Shown: piece after piece, positions 26,447-35,441 of the stretch
How positions within the stretch are numbered: the first letter of the stretch is position 1
Layout of the letters: each line of letters starts with the position of its first letter
Source of the DNA: Amedibacterium intestinale
GTDB lineage: Bacteria > Bacillota_I > Bacilli_A > Erysipelotrichales > Erysipelotrichaceae
Direction: 5' to 3'
DNA: 64,000 nucleotides
Assembly (NCBI RefSeq): GCF_010537335.1
Contig: NZ_AP019711.1
Span: forward strand, 124,001-188,000
Made by a program: the position numbers and the translations under genes
The notes under the pieces: generated by a model
What the model saw: the letters and a program-made list of their open reading frames with translations, nothing else
Database searches by the model: none
What the model was told of the DNA's origin: nothing

Positions 26447-27616
26447 ATGGACTATGCAAAAAAAGCAATGGAAATGCATGAACAGCTGAAAGGGAAACTG
26501 GAAGTTGTTTCAAAAGTAAAAATAGAAACAAGAGATGATTTAAGTACTGCTTATACACCGGGTGTTGCTGCACCATGTTTGGAAATTCAGAAAAATCCTA
26601 ATAAGAGTTATGAGTTAACAGGAAGAGGGAATTGTGTTGCGGTAATTACCGATGGCAGTGCTGTATTAGGTTTAGGTGATATTGGACCAGAAGCTGGTAT
26701 GCCCGTCATGGAAGGAAAATGTGTCTTATTCAAAGAATTTGGAGGAGTGGATGCAATTCCTTTATGTATTCGAAGCAAAGATGTTGGAGAAATTGTGAGA
26801 ACGATTTCTTTGCTTGCGGGAAGTTTTGGCGGAATTAATTTGGAAGATATTGCAGCTCCACGCTGTTTTGAAATAGAGAAAAAATTAAAAGAAGTTTGTG
26901 ATATTCCTGTATTTCATGATGATCAGCATGGTACAGCAATCGTAGTTGCTAGTGCATTGTTGAATGCATTAAAAGTTGTACATAAAGAAATGGGAACTGT
27001 GGATATTGTCATCAATGGAGCAGGAAGTGCTGGTGTAGCAATTGCCAAACTGCTGCTGGATATGAAGTTTGGAAATATCACACTGGTAGATAAAGCTGGT
27101 ATTTTAAATATTCATAATAACAATCTGACAAGTGGGCAAAGAGAAATTGTGGATATTACTGGATGTGAAAAAGAAGGGACCTTGGCAGATGCTATGAAAG
27201 ATGCGGATGTATTTATTGGGGTATCTGCACCTAATATTGTATCGGAAGAGATGGTAGCTTCTATGCATAAGGGAGCAATTGTATTTACGATGGCAAATCC
27301 TACACCGGAAATTATGCCAGATTTAGCGCTGCATGCAGGTGCCGTTGTTGTTGGTACAGGTAGAAGTGATTTCCCTAACCAGATTAATAATGTTTTGGCT
27401 TTCCCAGGTATTTTTAAAGGTGCTTTAGAAGTTCGTGCCAGTGATATCAATGAAGAGATGAAAATTGCTGCAGCGTATGGGATTGCTTCTTTGATTTCAG
27501 AAGATGAATTAAAAGCAGATTATATTATTCCAAGCGCATTGGATAAACGAGTGGCAAAAGCAGTTGCTGAAGCTGTAAAAGAAGCGGCAATAAAAAGTGG
27601 AGTAGCAAGAATATAA
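26447..27616 (+). CDS. Malic enzyme (malate to pyruvate)
   Basis: 389 residues, the short bacterial form without a phosphotransacetylase tail. DLSTAYTPGVAAPCLEI near residue 26 and FHDDQHGTAIV are the family's active-site motifs. INGAGSAGVAIAKLLLD is the Rossmann nucleotide site. It oxidatively decarboxylates malate to pyruvate. Cofactor choice between NAD and NADP cannot be fixed by eye. ATG follows AAAGGAGTAG. A terminator follows directly. Confidence 0.94.
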   Translation: MDYAKKAMEMHEQLKGKLEVVSKVKIETRDDLSTAYTPGVAAPCLEIQKNPNKSYELTGRGNCVAVITDGSAVLGLGDIGPEAGMPVMEGKCVLFKEFGGVDAIPLCIRSKDVGEIVRTISLLAGSFGGINLEDIAAPRCFEIEKKLKEVCDIPVFHDDQHGTAIVVASALLNALKVVHKEMGTVDIVINGAGSAGVAIAKLLLDMKFGNITLVDKAGILNIHNNNLTSGQREIVDITGCEKEGTLADAMKDADVFIGVSAPNIVSEEMVASMHKGAIVFTMANPTPEIMPDLALHAGAVVVGTGRSDFPNQINNVLAFPGIFKGALEVRASDINEEMKIAAAYGIASLISEDELKADYIIPSALDKRVAKAVAEAVKEAAIKSGVARI

Positions 27617-27617
27617 T

Positions 27618-27640
27618 AAAAAGAGCTTTGGCTCTTTTTT
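27618..27640. terminator. Bidirectional terminator
   Basis: AAAAGAGC-TTTG-GCTCTTTTTT between malic enzyme and the convergent asd. Confidence 0.9.
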
Positions 27641-27641
27641 G

Positions 27642-28634
27642 TTATACATGATTTTTGATAAGCAATTCTGCAATCTGTACAGCGTTTAATGCGGCACCTT
27701 TTCTAAGCTGATCGCCACAGCACCAAAGGTGTAACGCATGATTTTTGTTTTTCAAATCTTGTCGTATTCTTCCAACATAAACATCATCCTTTTCACTGGA
27801 ATAAAGCGGCATTGGATATTGGGTGTTGTCATCAAGCAAGATTACACCTTTTGCATCTGCTAATAAATTTTTAGCAGTAGAAACATCAATTTCTTTTTCA
27901 AACTCTACGTAAATAGAAAGGCTATGCGAACGGTATACGGGAACTCGTACACACGTACAGCTTATAGATAAATCGTTTTGATGAAGAATTTTTCTGCCTT
28001 CGTTTTGCATTTTCATTTCTTCGCTGGTGTAATCGTTTTGTTCAAAATCTCCGATTTGCGGGATCAGGTTAAATGCGATTGGGTAGGGGAAAACCTGATG
28101 AGCAAAGCTGCCTTGTATCTGTTCTTTTAATTCGTTGATTCCTTTTTCCCCAGCACCGCTTACTGCCTGATAAGTGGATACGATCATACGCTTGATATGG
28201 GCATGTTGATGAAGAGGGTATAAAGCTGTTAAAGCAATGATGGTTGCACAATTTGGATTAGAGATAATTCCTTTATGAGTATAAATGTCTTGTGGATTTA
28301 TTTCGGGTATCACAAGAGGAATCCCTTTTTCCATACGAAAAGCAGAACTGTTGTCAATAAGAATGGCTCCATCTTGCATGATTGCAGGAAGATAGGACTT
28401 CATGATTTTTGCATCTATAGCTCCTAAAACGATATCAATATCTTTAAAACTGCTGTTGTGAAGTTCCTTTATGATATAGCTTTTATCTTTGTAGGTGATC
28501 TTTTTGCCAGCACTTTTTTTGCTGGCGAAAAGATATAGATTTTTTATTGGAAAATTTCTGTCTATTAAAAGCTTTAACATTTCATATCCAACGGCACCAC
28601 TGCCGCCTAAGATGGCAAGGTTATAAGTTTTCAT
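27642..28634 (-). CDS. asd: Aspartate-semialdehyde dehydrogenase
   Basis: 330 residues. It reduces aspartyl phosphate to the semialdehyde for lysine, diaminopimelate, threonine and methionine synthesis. AILGGSGAVGYEMLKLL is the nucleotide site. The catalytic Cys is in ISNPNCATIIAL (near residue 128). QAVSGAGEKG is the conserved loop, and VPVYRSHSLSIYVEF contains the active-site His. It is monocistronic. ATG follows GAGAGGAG. Confidence 0.95.
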   Translation of the reverse strand: MKTYNLAILGGSGAVGYEMLKLLIDRNFPIKNLYLFASKKSAGKKITYKDKSYIIKELHNSSFKDIDIVLGAIDAKIMKSYLPAIMQDGAILIDNSSAFRMEKGIPLVIPEINPQDIYTHKGIISNPNCATIIALTALYPLHQHAHIKRMIVSTYQAVSGAGEKGINELKEQIQGSFAHQVFPYPIAFNLIPQIGDFEQNDYTSEEMKMQNEGRKILHQNDLSISCTCVRVPVYRSHSLSIYVEFEKEIDVSTAKNLLADAKGVILLDDNTQYPMPLYSSEKDDVYVGRIRQDLKNKNHALHLWCCGDQLRKGAALNAVQIAELLIKNHV

Positions 28635-28760
28635 ACTAGACTCCTCTCTTTTCTATATAGTATATGAATATAGGATTGAAAAGGTGTTAAATGAAGAAAA
28701 AAACTTGAGTTTCTTTTAGGAAGATTGTATGATTAAAAATATATAAAGGGAGGAGAGAAT

Positions 28761-29195
28761 ATGCAGAAATTTTATATAGTAGACAGCAGCATTTTGCCGG
28801 AAGTTCTTGATAAAGTTATTGAAGCTAGAACACTTTTGTTAAATGGAGAAGTTCGACAGGTAAGTGAAGCTGTGAAAAAAGTTGGGATCAGCAGAGGAAC
28901 GTACTATAAATATAAAGATTATGTCTTTCTCCCAGATAAGGGGTTAAATGCAAGAAAAGCGGTTATTTCTTTGATGCTGCACCATGATAAGGGGATCTTG
29001 TCTGAAGTTTTACAGATCATGTCTCAGGGAAATGCGAATATTCTAACGATTAATCAAAATATTCCAATTCATGATTGGGCAAGTGTTGTTATTTCATTTG
29101 ATATTAGTGATATGAATATTTCTATTGATGAATTAATGGAAAAATTACGGATATGTCATGGTGTAAATAATCCACAGCTTTTAGCGGTTGAATAA
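28761..29195 (+). CDS. UPF0735-type ACT domain protein (PheB-like)
   Basis: 144 residues. The N-terminus FYIVDSSILPEVLDKVIEAR and VKKVGISRGTYYKYKDYVF form a helix-turn-helix-like region of the UPF0735/PheB family. Residues 68-144 are an ACT domain (HHDKGILSEVLQIMSQGNAN). ACT domains bind amino acids. Members often sit next to homoserine or aromatic amino-acid genes. Here the divergent neighbour is asd, which fits an aspartate-family link. ATG follows GGGAGGAGAG. Confidence 0.9.
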   Translation: MQKFYIVDSSILPEVLDKVIEARTLLLNGEVRQVSEAVKKVGISRGTYYKYKDYVFLPDKGLNARKAVISLMLHHDKGILSEVLQIMSQGNANILTINQNIPIHDWASVVISFDISDMNISIDELMEKLRICHGVNNPQLLAVE

Positions 29196-29229
29196 CATCT
29201 CTTAAATTTAGGGGGATGTTTTCTTTTTA
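29194..29229 (+). terminator. Terminator of the ACT-domain gene
   Basis: AACATCTC pairs imperfectly with GGGATGTT, followed by TTCTTTTT. Confidence 0.7.
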
Positions 29230-29281
29230 GAATAGCAAATTTTGAAAAAAATATGATATGATTATAACGAGGTGTTTTTAC

Positions 29282-29560
29282 ATGAATGTATTGTTGATCA
29301 TTGCAGAAGAAGAATATATAGATGAAGTTAAAGGAAGGCTTGCAAATGAAGGTTTTTTTGCTACAGAAGTTGGAAGCAATGGTGGATTTCTGGAATATGG
29401 AGAAGTTGTTCTTATTCTTGGGGTGGATCAGCATGATACGGAAAAAGTAATGCATCTACTAGAAAAAATTAATGTAATGTATTCATCATCTTTAGATGTG
29501 GAAGCTAAGATTCAGGTTTTTTCTATTCCTGCATCTCAATATATAAAGAAAAATGGTTAA
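29282..29560 (+). CDS. P-II-like cyclic di-AMP receptor (DarA/PstA family)
   Basis: 92 residues. It is a short P-II-like ferredoxin fold. VLLIIAEEEYIDEVKGRLAN and GFFATEVGSNGGFLEYGEVV match the c-di-AMP receptor family, including the STGGFL-type turn. VLILGVDQHDTEKVMHLLEK is the second half. I choose the ATG at 29282, preceded by CGAGGTG. An upstream in-frame start has no Shine-Dalgarno. In other Bacillota the gene often lies near tmk/holB. Here it lies just before the tRNA array. Confidence 0.82.
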   Translation: MNVLLIIAEEEYIDEVKGRLANEGFFATEVGSNGGFLEYGEVVLILGVDQHDTEKVMHLLEKINVMYSSSLDVEAKIQVFSIPASQYIKKNG

Positions 29561-29627
29561 ATAATAAAGAAGAATAAGGATTGAAAACAATATGCTGAAA
29601 CAATAAATAAAAAAATAAAAAAAATTA

Positions 29628-29656
29628 TTGACACAAAAAATATCTGATGATATTAT
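29628..29656 (+). promoter_or_regulatory. Strong promoter of the tRNA array
   Basis: TTGACA and TATTAT are separated by 17 bp, with an A/T-rich tract upstream resembling an UP element. Transcription would start near 29663, about 30 nt before the first tRNA. Confidence 0.88.
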
Positions 29657-29691
29657 ATATGGGCACTCAACAAGAGGGTGCTAAAAAAACT

Positions 29692-29767
29692 GGAGGTTTA
29701 GCTCAGTTGGGAGAGCATCTGCCTTACAAGCAGAGGGTCAGCGGTTCGAGCCCGTTAACCTCCACCA
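29692..29767 (+). tRNA. tRNA-Val (anticodon TAC), copy 1
   Basis: Acceptor arms GGAGGTT/AACCTCC, anticodon loop CTTACAA, encoded CCA. Confidence 0.97.
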
Positions 29768-29773
29768 TGAAAT

Positions 29774-29849
<76 letters not shown>

Positions 29850-29857
29850 TTAATGAT

Positions 29858-29933
29858 GACCCGTTAGCTCAGTTGGTAGAGCATCTGACTTTTAATCAGA
29901 GGGTCGGGCGTTCGAATCGCCCACGGGTCACCA
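29858..29933 (+). tRNA. tRNA-Lys (anticodon TTT), copy 1
   Basis: Acceptor arms GACCCGT/ACGGGTC, anticodon loop CTTTTAA, encoded CCA. Confidence 0.97.
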
Positions 29934-29943
29934 TTTAAAAAAT

Positions 29944-30017
29944 GCGGGTGTAGTTCAATGGTAGAACTTCAGCCTTCCAAGCTGACTACGTGAGTTCGAT
30001 TCTCATCACCCGCTCCA
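29944..30017 (+). tRNA. tRNA-Gly (anticodon TCC), copy 1
   Basis: Acceptor arms GCGGGTG/CACCCGC, anticodon loop CTTCCAA, encoded CCA. Confidence 0.97.
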
Positions 30018-30035
30018 TCTTAAATAAAAAAAACT

Positions 30036-30111
30036 GGAGGTTTAGCTCAGTTGGGAGAGCATCTGCCTTACAAGCAGAGGGTCAGCGGTTCGAGCCCGTT
30101 AACCTCCACCA
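30036..30111 (+). tRNA. tRNA-Val (anticodon TAC), copy 2
   Basis: Identical to copy 1 at 29692. Confidence 0.97.
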
Positions 30112-30117
30112 TGAAAT

Positions 30118-30193
<76 letters not shown>

Positions 30194-30200
30194 TTTTAAC

Positions 30201-30284
30201 GGAGAGGTAGCGAAGTGGCTAAACGCGGCTGACTGTAACTCAGTTCCTTTTGGTTCGGCGGTTCGAATCCGTCCCTCTCCACCA
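30201..30284 (+). tRNA. tRNA-Tyr (anticodon GTA)
   Basis: 84 nt with a long variable arm, acceptor arms GGAGAGG/CCTCTCC, anticodon loop CTGTAAC, encoded CCA. Present only in the second block. Confidence 0.95.
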
Positions 30285-30292
30285 TTAATGAT

Positions 30293-30368
30293 GACCCGTT
30301 AGCTCAGTTGGTAGAGCATCTGACTTTTAATCAGAGGGTCGGGCGTTCGAATCGCCCACGGGTCACCA
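30293..30368 (+). tRNA. tRNA-Lys (anticodon TTT), copy 2
   Basis: Identical to copy 1 at 29858. Confidence 0.97.
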
Positions 30369-30378
30369 TTTAAAAAAT

Positions 30379-30452
30379 GCGGGTGTAGTTCAATGGTAGA
30401 ACTTCAGCCTTCCAAGCTGACTACGTGAGTTCGATTCTCATCACCCGCTCCA
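30379..30452 (+). tRNA. tRNA-Gly (anticodon TCC), copy 2
   Basis: Identical to copy 1 at 29944. Confidence 0.97.
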
Positions 30453-30464
30453 TTGGGATTGCCT

Positions 30465-30492
30465 ATCCATACTTTGTATGGATATTTTTTTA
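30465..30492 (+). terminator. Terminator of the tRNA array
   Basis: ATCCATAC-TTT-GTATGGAT followed by a U-rich tract, 12 nt after the last tRNA. Confidence 0.92.
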
Positions 30493-30544
30493 TATTTTTG
30501 ATAATGAAAAAGGGGCTGTGACAGATAAATCAAAGCTCTAAGGT

Positions 30545-30588
30545 AAAAAAATACACCCAATCCTATAAGGAAAAAGGTGTATTTTTTT
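30545..30588 (+). terminator. Insulating terminator hairpin at the 5' end of IS copy A
   Basis: AAAAAAATACACC pairs with GGTGTATTTTTTT, just before the transposase -10 box TATAAT (30591-30596). It should block transcription entering from the tRNA array. Copy B has an equivalent hairpin. Confidence 0.75.
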
Positions 30589-30602
30589 GGTATAATTTAT
30601 GT

Positions 30603-32177
30603 ATGACAATTACTCAAATTAACCAACCAAATTATACAGCATATCAGCCATATATGCTACTGGATTTTGAATTTTCTTTTCAAAACGATGTCCTTAAGGA
30701 TGATTTGAGTATCACGATCCTGGAAGTCTTGAGGAGGATTGATCTGAGTAAGTTCATAGATTTCCATCATCTTGATTCTCGTTCTTATGATCCTGTCATG
30801 ATGCTGACCGTCATTCTTATGGCCTTCGCTGAAGACGGCTACGCTTCTTTACGCAAGCTGGAAAAACTTTGCCGCTATGATGTCCGTTATCGCAGTATCA
30901 CAAACGGCTTCATTCCCAGCTACAAGAGCTTTGAACGCTTCATCAATAACACACTGAAAGAATCGATAGAAACCATTGCGAAAGAAATCTATCTGTATGT
31001 ACAAGATGAAAAGGCATTGGAAGAACAGATTCTTTATATTGACGGGACGAAATTTGAGGCCAATGCCAATAAGATGACTTTCTGCTGGAGAGGCTGGAGC
31101 AAGCGTTATCTTCCAAGACACTGGCAGAAATGCATGGAACTGTTGAGACAGGTAAACCGATACTTTAAGAAACATGAAATCGATATACATTATTCGATTC
31201 TGAAATATCCAAATATCGAATATATGATAAAAATAGATGAAGCACTTGAAAACTGGCTGAAGGAAAAAGAACATATCCGAAAAGGCAGAGGAAAACACGA
31301 GATCGCAAAATTGTGCGATGAACTGAAGAAAAGTGCAGTCAAGATGTGGCAGTATGCCATACAGGAAGATATACTTGGAGAAAGAAACAGTTTCTCCAAG
31401 ACGGATCCGGATGCCACATTCATGCATATGAAATATGATTATTATAATCACACGAATGTGTTCAAGCCTGGATATAATGTACAGATAGGAGTAAACAATG
31501 GGTACATCGCTTATCAGTATATCAGCAGTGATGCCAACGACATGAGAACCCTGCAGCCATTTACAGAAGGATACAAAGAACTGTATGGGCAGTATCCAAA
31601 GATGGAAGTAACGGATGCAGGATATGGGAGCTATGAAAACTACAGCTACTGTAAAAGCAAGGGGATCAAAGGCATATTGAAATATAGCGGATATGAAAAG
31701 AAGAAAGAAAAAGTAACTGACAAGAACCGTTATCAGCTGCGGCATATGGAACGCATGGAGGATGGAACACCAGTTTGTCCTGCAGGACATGTGTTTGAAA
31801 AAGAGCGAATCGGAGTAAATCTCCAGGGACAGTATCCAAAAATGACAGTGTATTATAGAAATAAAAACTGTTGTGGGTGTGCACAAAGAAATAAATGCAC
31901 GACTTCAAAAAATGGAAGAAGTGCAAGGATCGTACCGGCATTAGAGAAGATGCATACAGAAATAGATGAATATCTAAAGAGCGAAGAAGGAAAGATGTTG
32001 ATGAGGAAACGCAGCGCACAGGCAGAGGGGGCATTTGCGGATATCAAGCAGGACTTTGAATATGTGCGACTTCATCGACGAGGGGAAAGCGGAGTAAAAG
32101 TAGAATTGATTCTGGTATGTATAGGATATAACCTAAGAAAGTACCATAATCGAAAAAAGGTGAAAAATATGAATTAG
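30603..32177 (+). CDS. IS1182-family transposase
   Basis: 524 residues. The N-terminal region SYDPVMMLTVILMAFAEDGY and YDVRYRSITNGFIPSYKSFE is the DUF772-type domain. The DDE core has Asp in LYIDGTKFEANANK, Asp in EVTDAGYGS and Glu in RSAQAEGAFADIKQDF. A CCGCAQRNKC cysteine cluster precedes the last motif. The reading frame is intact. No Shine-Dalgarno precedes the ATG, and a TATAAT lies only 7 nt upstream, so the mRNA may be leaderless. That may keep expression low. Confidence 0.92.
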   Translation: MTITQINQPNYTAYQPYMLLDFEFSFQNDVLKDDLSITILEVLRRIDLSKFIDFHHLDSRSYDPVMMLTVILMAFAEDGYASLRKLEKLCRYDVRYRSITNGFIPSYKSFERFINNTLKESIETIAKEIYLYVQDEKALEEQILYIDGTKFEANANKMTFCWRGWSKRYLPRHWQKCMELLRQVNRYFKKHEIDIHYSILKYPNIEYMIKIDEALENWLKEKEHIRKGRGKHEIAKLCDELKKSAVKMWQYAIQEDILGERNSFSKTDPDATFMHMKYDYYNHTNVFKPGYNVQIGVNNGYIAYQYISSDANDMRTLQPFTEGYKELYGQYPKMEVTDAGYGSYENYSYCKSKGIKGILKYSGYEKKKEKVTDKNRYQLRHMERMEDGTPVCPAGHVFEKERIGVNLQGQYPKMTVYYRNKNCCGCAQRNKCTTSKNGRSARIVPALEKMHTEIDEYLKSEEGKMLMRKRSAQAEGAFADIKQDFEYVRLHRRGESGVKVELILVCIGYNLRKYHNRKKVKNMN

Positions 32178-32332
32178 TTTTCCACAATGAGCAGGGGGAA
32201 GATTGAAAAGCAAAGGTAGAAAATAGCTATTTTAAGGATAGTTGTTTTTAAAATACCCAAAAGCAGGAAGAATTATTAAAAAAAGCTGTGATTTTCGGAG
32301 AAACTATAATTTCTCTTACTCGTCACAGCCCC

Positions 32333-33211
32333 TTATTTTTTTACCCAGCGTCCATAAATACCACATGGAAGAATGGTGTGACTTTTTGTAATAGGTAAAC
32401 CAATTTCCCCTGTTTCTAAATATCCATTTGGGTGTTTTTTTAATACTGTGCTGTTTAGCAGATTATGTAATACAGTTGGTGGAAATCCTGTTGTATAAGA
32501 GTTGACTAAGAAGAATAAAGGATCTTCATCTAATATTTCCATACAAGCAGAGATTAAAGGATATAACTGCTCTTCTAATTTCCATACTTCTCCATTTGGT
32601 CCTCTGCCATAGCTTGGTGGATCCATAATGATCGCATGATATGTTCTTCCTCTTCGTTTTTCTCTTTGTACAAATTTTAATACATCATCCACAATAAAAC
32701 GAATCTTTTTATCTTCTAAATGGGAAAGAACCATATTTTCTTTTGCCCAGGAAACCATTCCTTTGCTGGCATCAACATGTACAACTTCACTTGCTCCTGC
32801 AGCTGCACAAGCCATCGTAGCTCCTCCTGTATAAGCGAATAAATTTAATACTCGAATATCATCGCGTTTGCTGTCTTTGATTTTCTTCATCATAAAATCC
32901 CAGTTGGCAGCTTGTTCTGGAAATAATCCGGTATGTTTAAATCCGGTAGGTGAAACTTTGAAACGAAGTTCCTTAAATGAAATCGTCCAGCTTTCTTTAA
33001 ACTTTTTCTTATACTCCCAATGGCCTCCGCCACTTTTACTTCTATGATAATGGGCATGAGGGTTTTTCCACAAGCTGTCTTCTGTATCAACAGGCCAGAT
33101 AACCTGAGGATCAGGACGTCTTAGAATAATATCTTTCCATCTTTCCAGTTTTTCACCATTTCCAGCATCTATACATTCATAATCTAACCATTGATCTGCA
33201 ACCTGATTCAT
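32333..33211 (-). CDS. Class I SAM-dependent methyltransferase (RlmI/RlmK-like)
   Basis: 292 residues. A Rossmann-like SAM domain has LNLFAYTGGATMACAAAG (motif I), VVHVDASKGMVSWAKEN (motif II) and the catalytic-type IMDPPSYGRG. It resembles 23S rRNA m5C methyltransferases, but the N-terminal PUA domain of RlmI is missing. I choose the ATG at 33211, after GGGAGG. An ATG at 33229 would place that Shine-Dalgarno inside the gene. The last stop codon touches the right end of IS copy A, so the original 3' end or terminator may have been altered. Confidence 0.88.
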   Translation of the reverse strand: MNQVADQWLDYECIDAGNGEKLERWKDIILRRPDPQVIWPVDTEDSLWKNPHAHYHRSKSGGGHWEYKKKFKESWTISFKELRFKVSPTGFKHTGLFPEQAANWDFMMKKIKDSKRDDIRVLNLFAYTGGATMACAAAGASEVVHVDASKGMVSWAKENMVLSHLEDKKIRFIVDDVLKFVQREKRRGRTYHAIIMDPPSYGRGPNGEVWKLEEQLYPLISACMEILDEDPLFFLVNSYTTGFPPTVLHNLLNSTVLKKHPNGYLETGEIGLPITKSHTILPCGIYGRWVKK

Positions 33212-33450
33212 AAAAATCCTCCCTGTCATTGTTTTCTGTATTATTATACATGATTTAAAGGGGATAGAAAAGAGATAAAAACATTCATCTTTTTTATGAG
33301 TTATAGTTTTATATGTTTTTAGAAAAGAATATCTATTTTTTTAAAAGAAGTGCTGCATATAGTTTTATGAAAATGCTTTCTTTTTGTGTAAGAAAAAGAA
33401 AAATGTGCTAAAATATAATAAAATTATGGATTAAAGGAGGTTTCGATCCT

Positions 33451-34605
33451 ATGTTCAACAAATTGTATGATAATTGTTTTAAAACAGAGCTTCAAACAGA
33501 AGTTATTAAAGTTAAAGAAGATAAAGGAATGTACTGGCATGCTTTTAAGGATACCATATTCTATGTGGAAGGGGGAGGAATGGAAAGTGATATTGGTATG
33601 ATTGATCGCCATATGGTCCATGGATTGAAGAAAGAAGATGGATATGTATGGCATCTGTTAGATGAAAAATTAGAAGGCAGTGTATTTATGAGCGTGAACC
33701 TTCATGAAAGGTTTCGTAAATGTCAGATTCATACGGCTCAGCATTTGATTAGTGCTGTTCTTCAAAATGTATATAATGTAAAAACATTATCACATCATGT
33801 AAGTGATGAGGTAAATGATGTAGAATTAAGTTTTGATAATTTTAATGAAAAAATGGCGATTGAACTGCAGGTTTTGTGCAATGGTTTGATTCGTGATGAT
33901 TTGGCAGTTTCTATATTATATCCGACACATGCAGAGGCAAATGAATATTTAACTGATAAAGAAATCATGCGCTCAGATCTTCGTGTTGTAAGAATTGGTG
34001 TATTGGATTATACAATGTGTGGATGTATGCATGTGCCATCTTTACGTTATTTGCAAATGCTGTTTATTGAAGGATTTGAAAAGACGAAAAATGGTTATAA
34101 GATTCGTTATTTGGTTGGTGATCAGCTGCTTGACTGTATCAGACGCCGCTATCGTGTTTTAGATGAGGCAAGTGATACATTGGCAGTTTCTCATTTGTAT
34201 CTTAATACAGGGGTCAGCCGTTTGTTAAGTGAAAACAAACAGCTTCGAAAACATGTGGATGAGTGGAAAGATAAATATATATCTTCCCTGGCTAGAGAAC
34301 TTGGAAACAGCAAGGAAGAAGTTCTTGTGAGAACATTTGAAGATTTGGATTCAAAAGGAATGCATCGTTTGGCGCAAATGATTTGTGACAAATATCATAA
34401 GGCAGTTGTATTTTTAACTCGTGATTATGATAATGCGCATATTGTGATTGCTAAGCATGAACAAAGTAATTTTGATGTTAAGCATGTATTTGATCATTTT
34501 GTATCAGAATATCACATAAAAGGCTCTTGTAAAGGAAATACAGCACAAGGTGGAGGCCTTTATAGAGAAGAAATGGAAACGTATATGAAAACTTTGATCC
34601 TGTAA
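33451..34605 (+). CDS. Alanyl-tRNA editing protein, AlaX-L type
   Basis: 384 residues. The editing domain shows the zinc site HTAQH near residue 92 and CGCMHVPSLRYL near residue 190 (HxxxH plus CxxxH). It is preceded by an AlaRS-like beta-domain, IFYVEGGGMESDIGMID. The C-terminal part has a coiled-coil (SENKQLRKHVDEWKDKYI) and the DHHA1-like glycine-rich GSCKGNTAQGGGLY. It hydrolyses mischarged Ser- or Gly-tRNA-Ala. ATG follows AAAGGAGG. It appears monocistronic. Confidence 0.93.
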   Translation: MFNKLYDNCFKTELQTEVIKVKEDKGMYWHAFKDTIFYVEGGGMESDIGMIDRHMVHGLKKEDGYVWHLLDEKLEGSVFMSVNLHERFRKCQIHTAQHLISAVLQNVYNVKTLSHHVSDEVNDVELSFDNFNEKMAIELQVLCNGLIRDDLAVSILYPTHAEANEYLTDKEIMRSDLRVVRIGVLDYTMCGCMHVPSLRYLQMLFIEGFEKTKNGYKIRYLVGDQLLDCIRRRYRVLDEASDTLAVSHLYLNTGVSRLLSENKQLRKHVDEWKDKYISSLARELGNSKEEVLVRTFEDLDSKGMHRLAQMICDKYHKAVVFLTRDYDNAHIVIAKHEQSNFDVKHVFDHFVSEYHIKGSCKGNTAQGGGLYREEMETYMKTLIL

Positions 34606-34715
34606 GATGTTTACAGGATTTTCTTAATCATGAAGAAATTCTTAAAATTGATAAGAGGATTCGTTTTTAAAGGAAATCTATGGTATACTTATAATCGCTT
34701 TATGGAGGTAAACTC

Positions 34716-35405
34716 ATGAAACAAATAGTAAAAATGGTACTGCTTTCCTGCTGCATCTTTTCATTTCTGATGGTAAATGGCTGCAGTAAAAAGGAAGAGA
34801 ACAAAAAAGAACAAATAACGGAAGAACCAAAGGAAAAAACACAACTGATTGAAAATCAGCAATATACTTCTCCTTTGAATCCTACAGAAAATCAGATACT
34901 TGCATATAATGATTTAAGTGCTGCAGTGGAAAAAGAAGATAATAAAGAAGAGGCAAAACAGGTTGCGATTAGTTTTGTTTATGATTTTTTCACATTGTCG
35001 AATAAAAAATCTGCTGAAGATATTGGCGGTCTGCAATTTATTCCAAGTAATAAGGTAGCTACTTTTATGCAGTATGCGAAATCTTATTATTACAGCAATT
35101 ATTCTACAATTGTAAATGAATATGGAAAAGAAAATCTTCCAGAGGTAGATCAGGTTAGTGTCGAAAGCATGGAAGAGGCACAATTAGATTTTGGTAAATT
35201 TACAAATTCTGGATACATTATAAAACTAAAGGTAACTTATAAAGAAAATAAATTACCTCAAGAGGCATTAAAAACGAATATGACATTACGTATCAGCAAT
35301 TTTGAAGACTTCTTATATGATCGAAGTGTTGATTATACAAAAGATCCTCTTGTTTTAAAACAGGAAACATATCAGATGTGCTGGAGAGTACTAGGGGTAG
35401 AGTAG
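34716..35405 (+). CDS. Predicted lipoprotein, function unknown
   Basis: 229 residues. A type II signal peptide of about 22 residues ends in the lipobox VNGC, followed by a lysine/glutamate-rich linker (KKEENKKEQ). The remaining domain of about 170 residues starts PLNPTENQILAYNDLSAAVE and is mixed alpha/beta with a YKENKLPQEALKTNMTLRI segment. I do not recognise it. It would be anchored on the outer face of the membrane. It may be co-transcribed with the next gene, whose Shine-Dalgarno is 25 nt downstream. Confidence 0.8.
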   Translation: MKQIVKMVLLSCCIFSFLMVNGCSKKEENKKEQITEEPKEKTQLIENQQYTSPLNPTENQILAYNDLSAAVEKEDNKEEAKQVAISFVYDFFTLSNKKSAEDIGGLQFIPSNKVATFMQYAKSYYYSNYSTIVNEYGKENLPEVDQVSVESMEEAQLDFGKFTNSGYIIKLKVTYKENKLPQEALKTNMTLRISNFEDFLYDRSVDYTKDPLVLKQETYQMCWRVLGVE

Positions 35406-35441
35406 GGAGTGAATCATCAGTCCTTTTTGAAAGGAGAAACT

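Larger units (their letters stand above)
30510..32334 (+). mobile_element. IS1182-family insertion sequence, copy A
   Basis: About 1.8 kb, bounded by inverted repeats AAGGGGCTGTGAC (30510-30522) and GTCACAGCCCCTT (32322-32334). It holds one intact transposase gene, a 5' insulating hairpin (30545-30588) and about 150 non-coding bp at the 3' end. No clear target-site duplication is visible. The right end abuts the stop codon of the methyltransferase gene at 32333. It is not the same element as copy B at 41381. Confidence 0.88.

Noticed and set aside
30849-31886. Long reading frame of about 345 codons on the minus strand inside IS copy A
   Set aside because: It lies wholly antisense to the intact transposase, has no Shine-Dalgarno, and is cysteine/phenylalanine-rich as expected for a shadow frame.
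30484-32345. TATTTTTTTA on both sides of IS copy A as a target duplication
   Set aside because: The left copy is about 20 bp from the inverted repeat and belongs to the tRNA terminator U-tract. It is a chance match of A/T runs.
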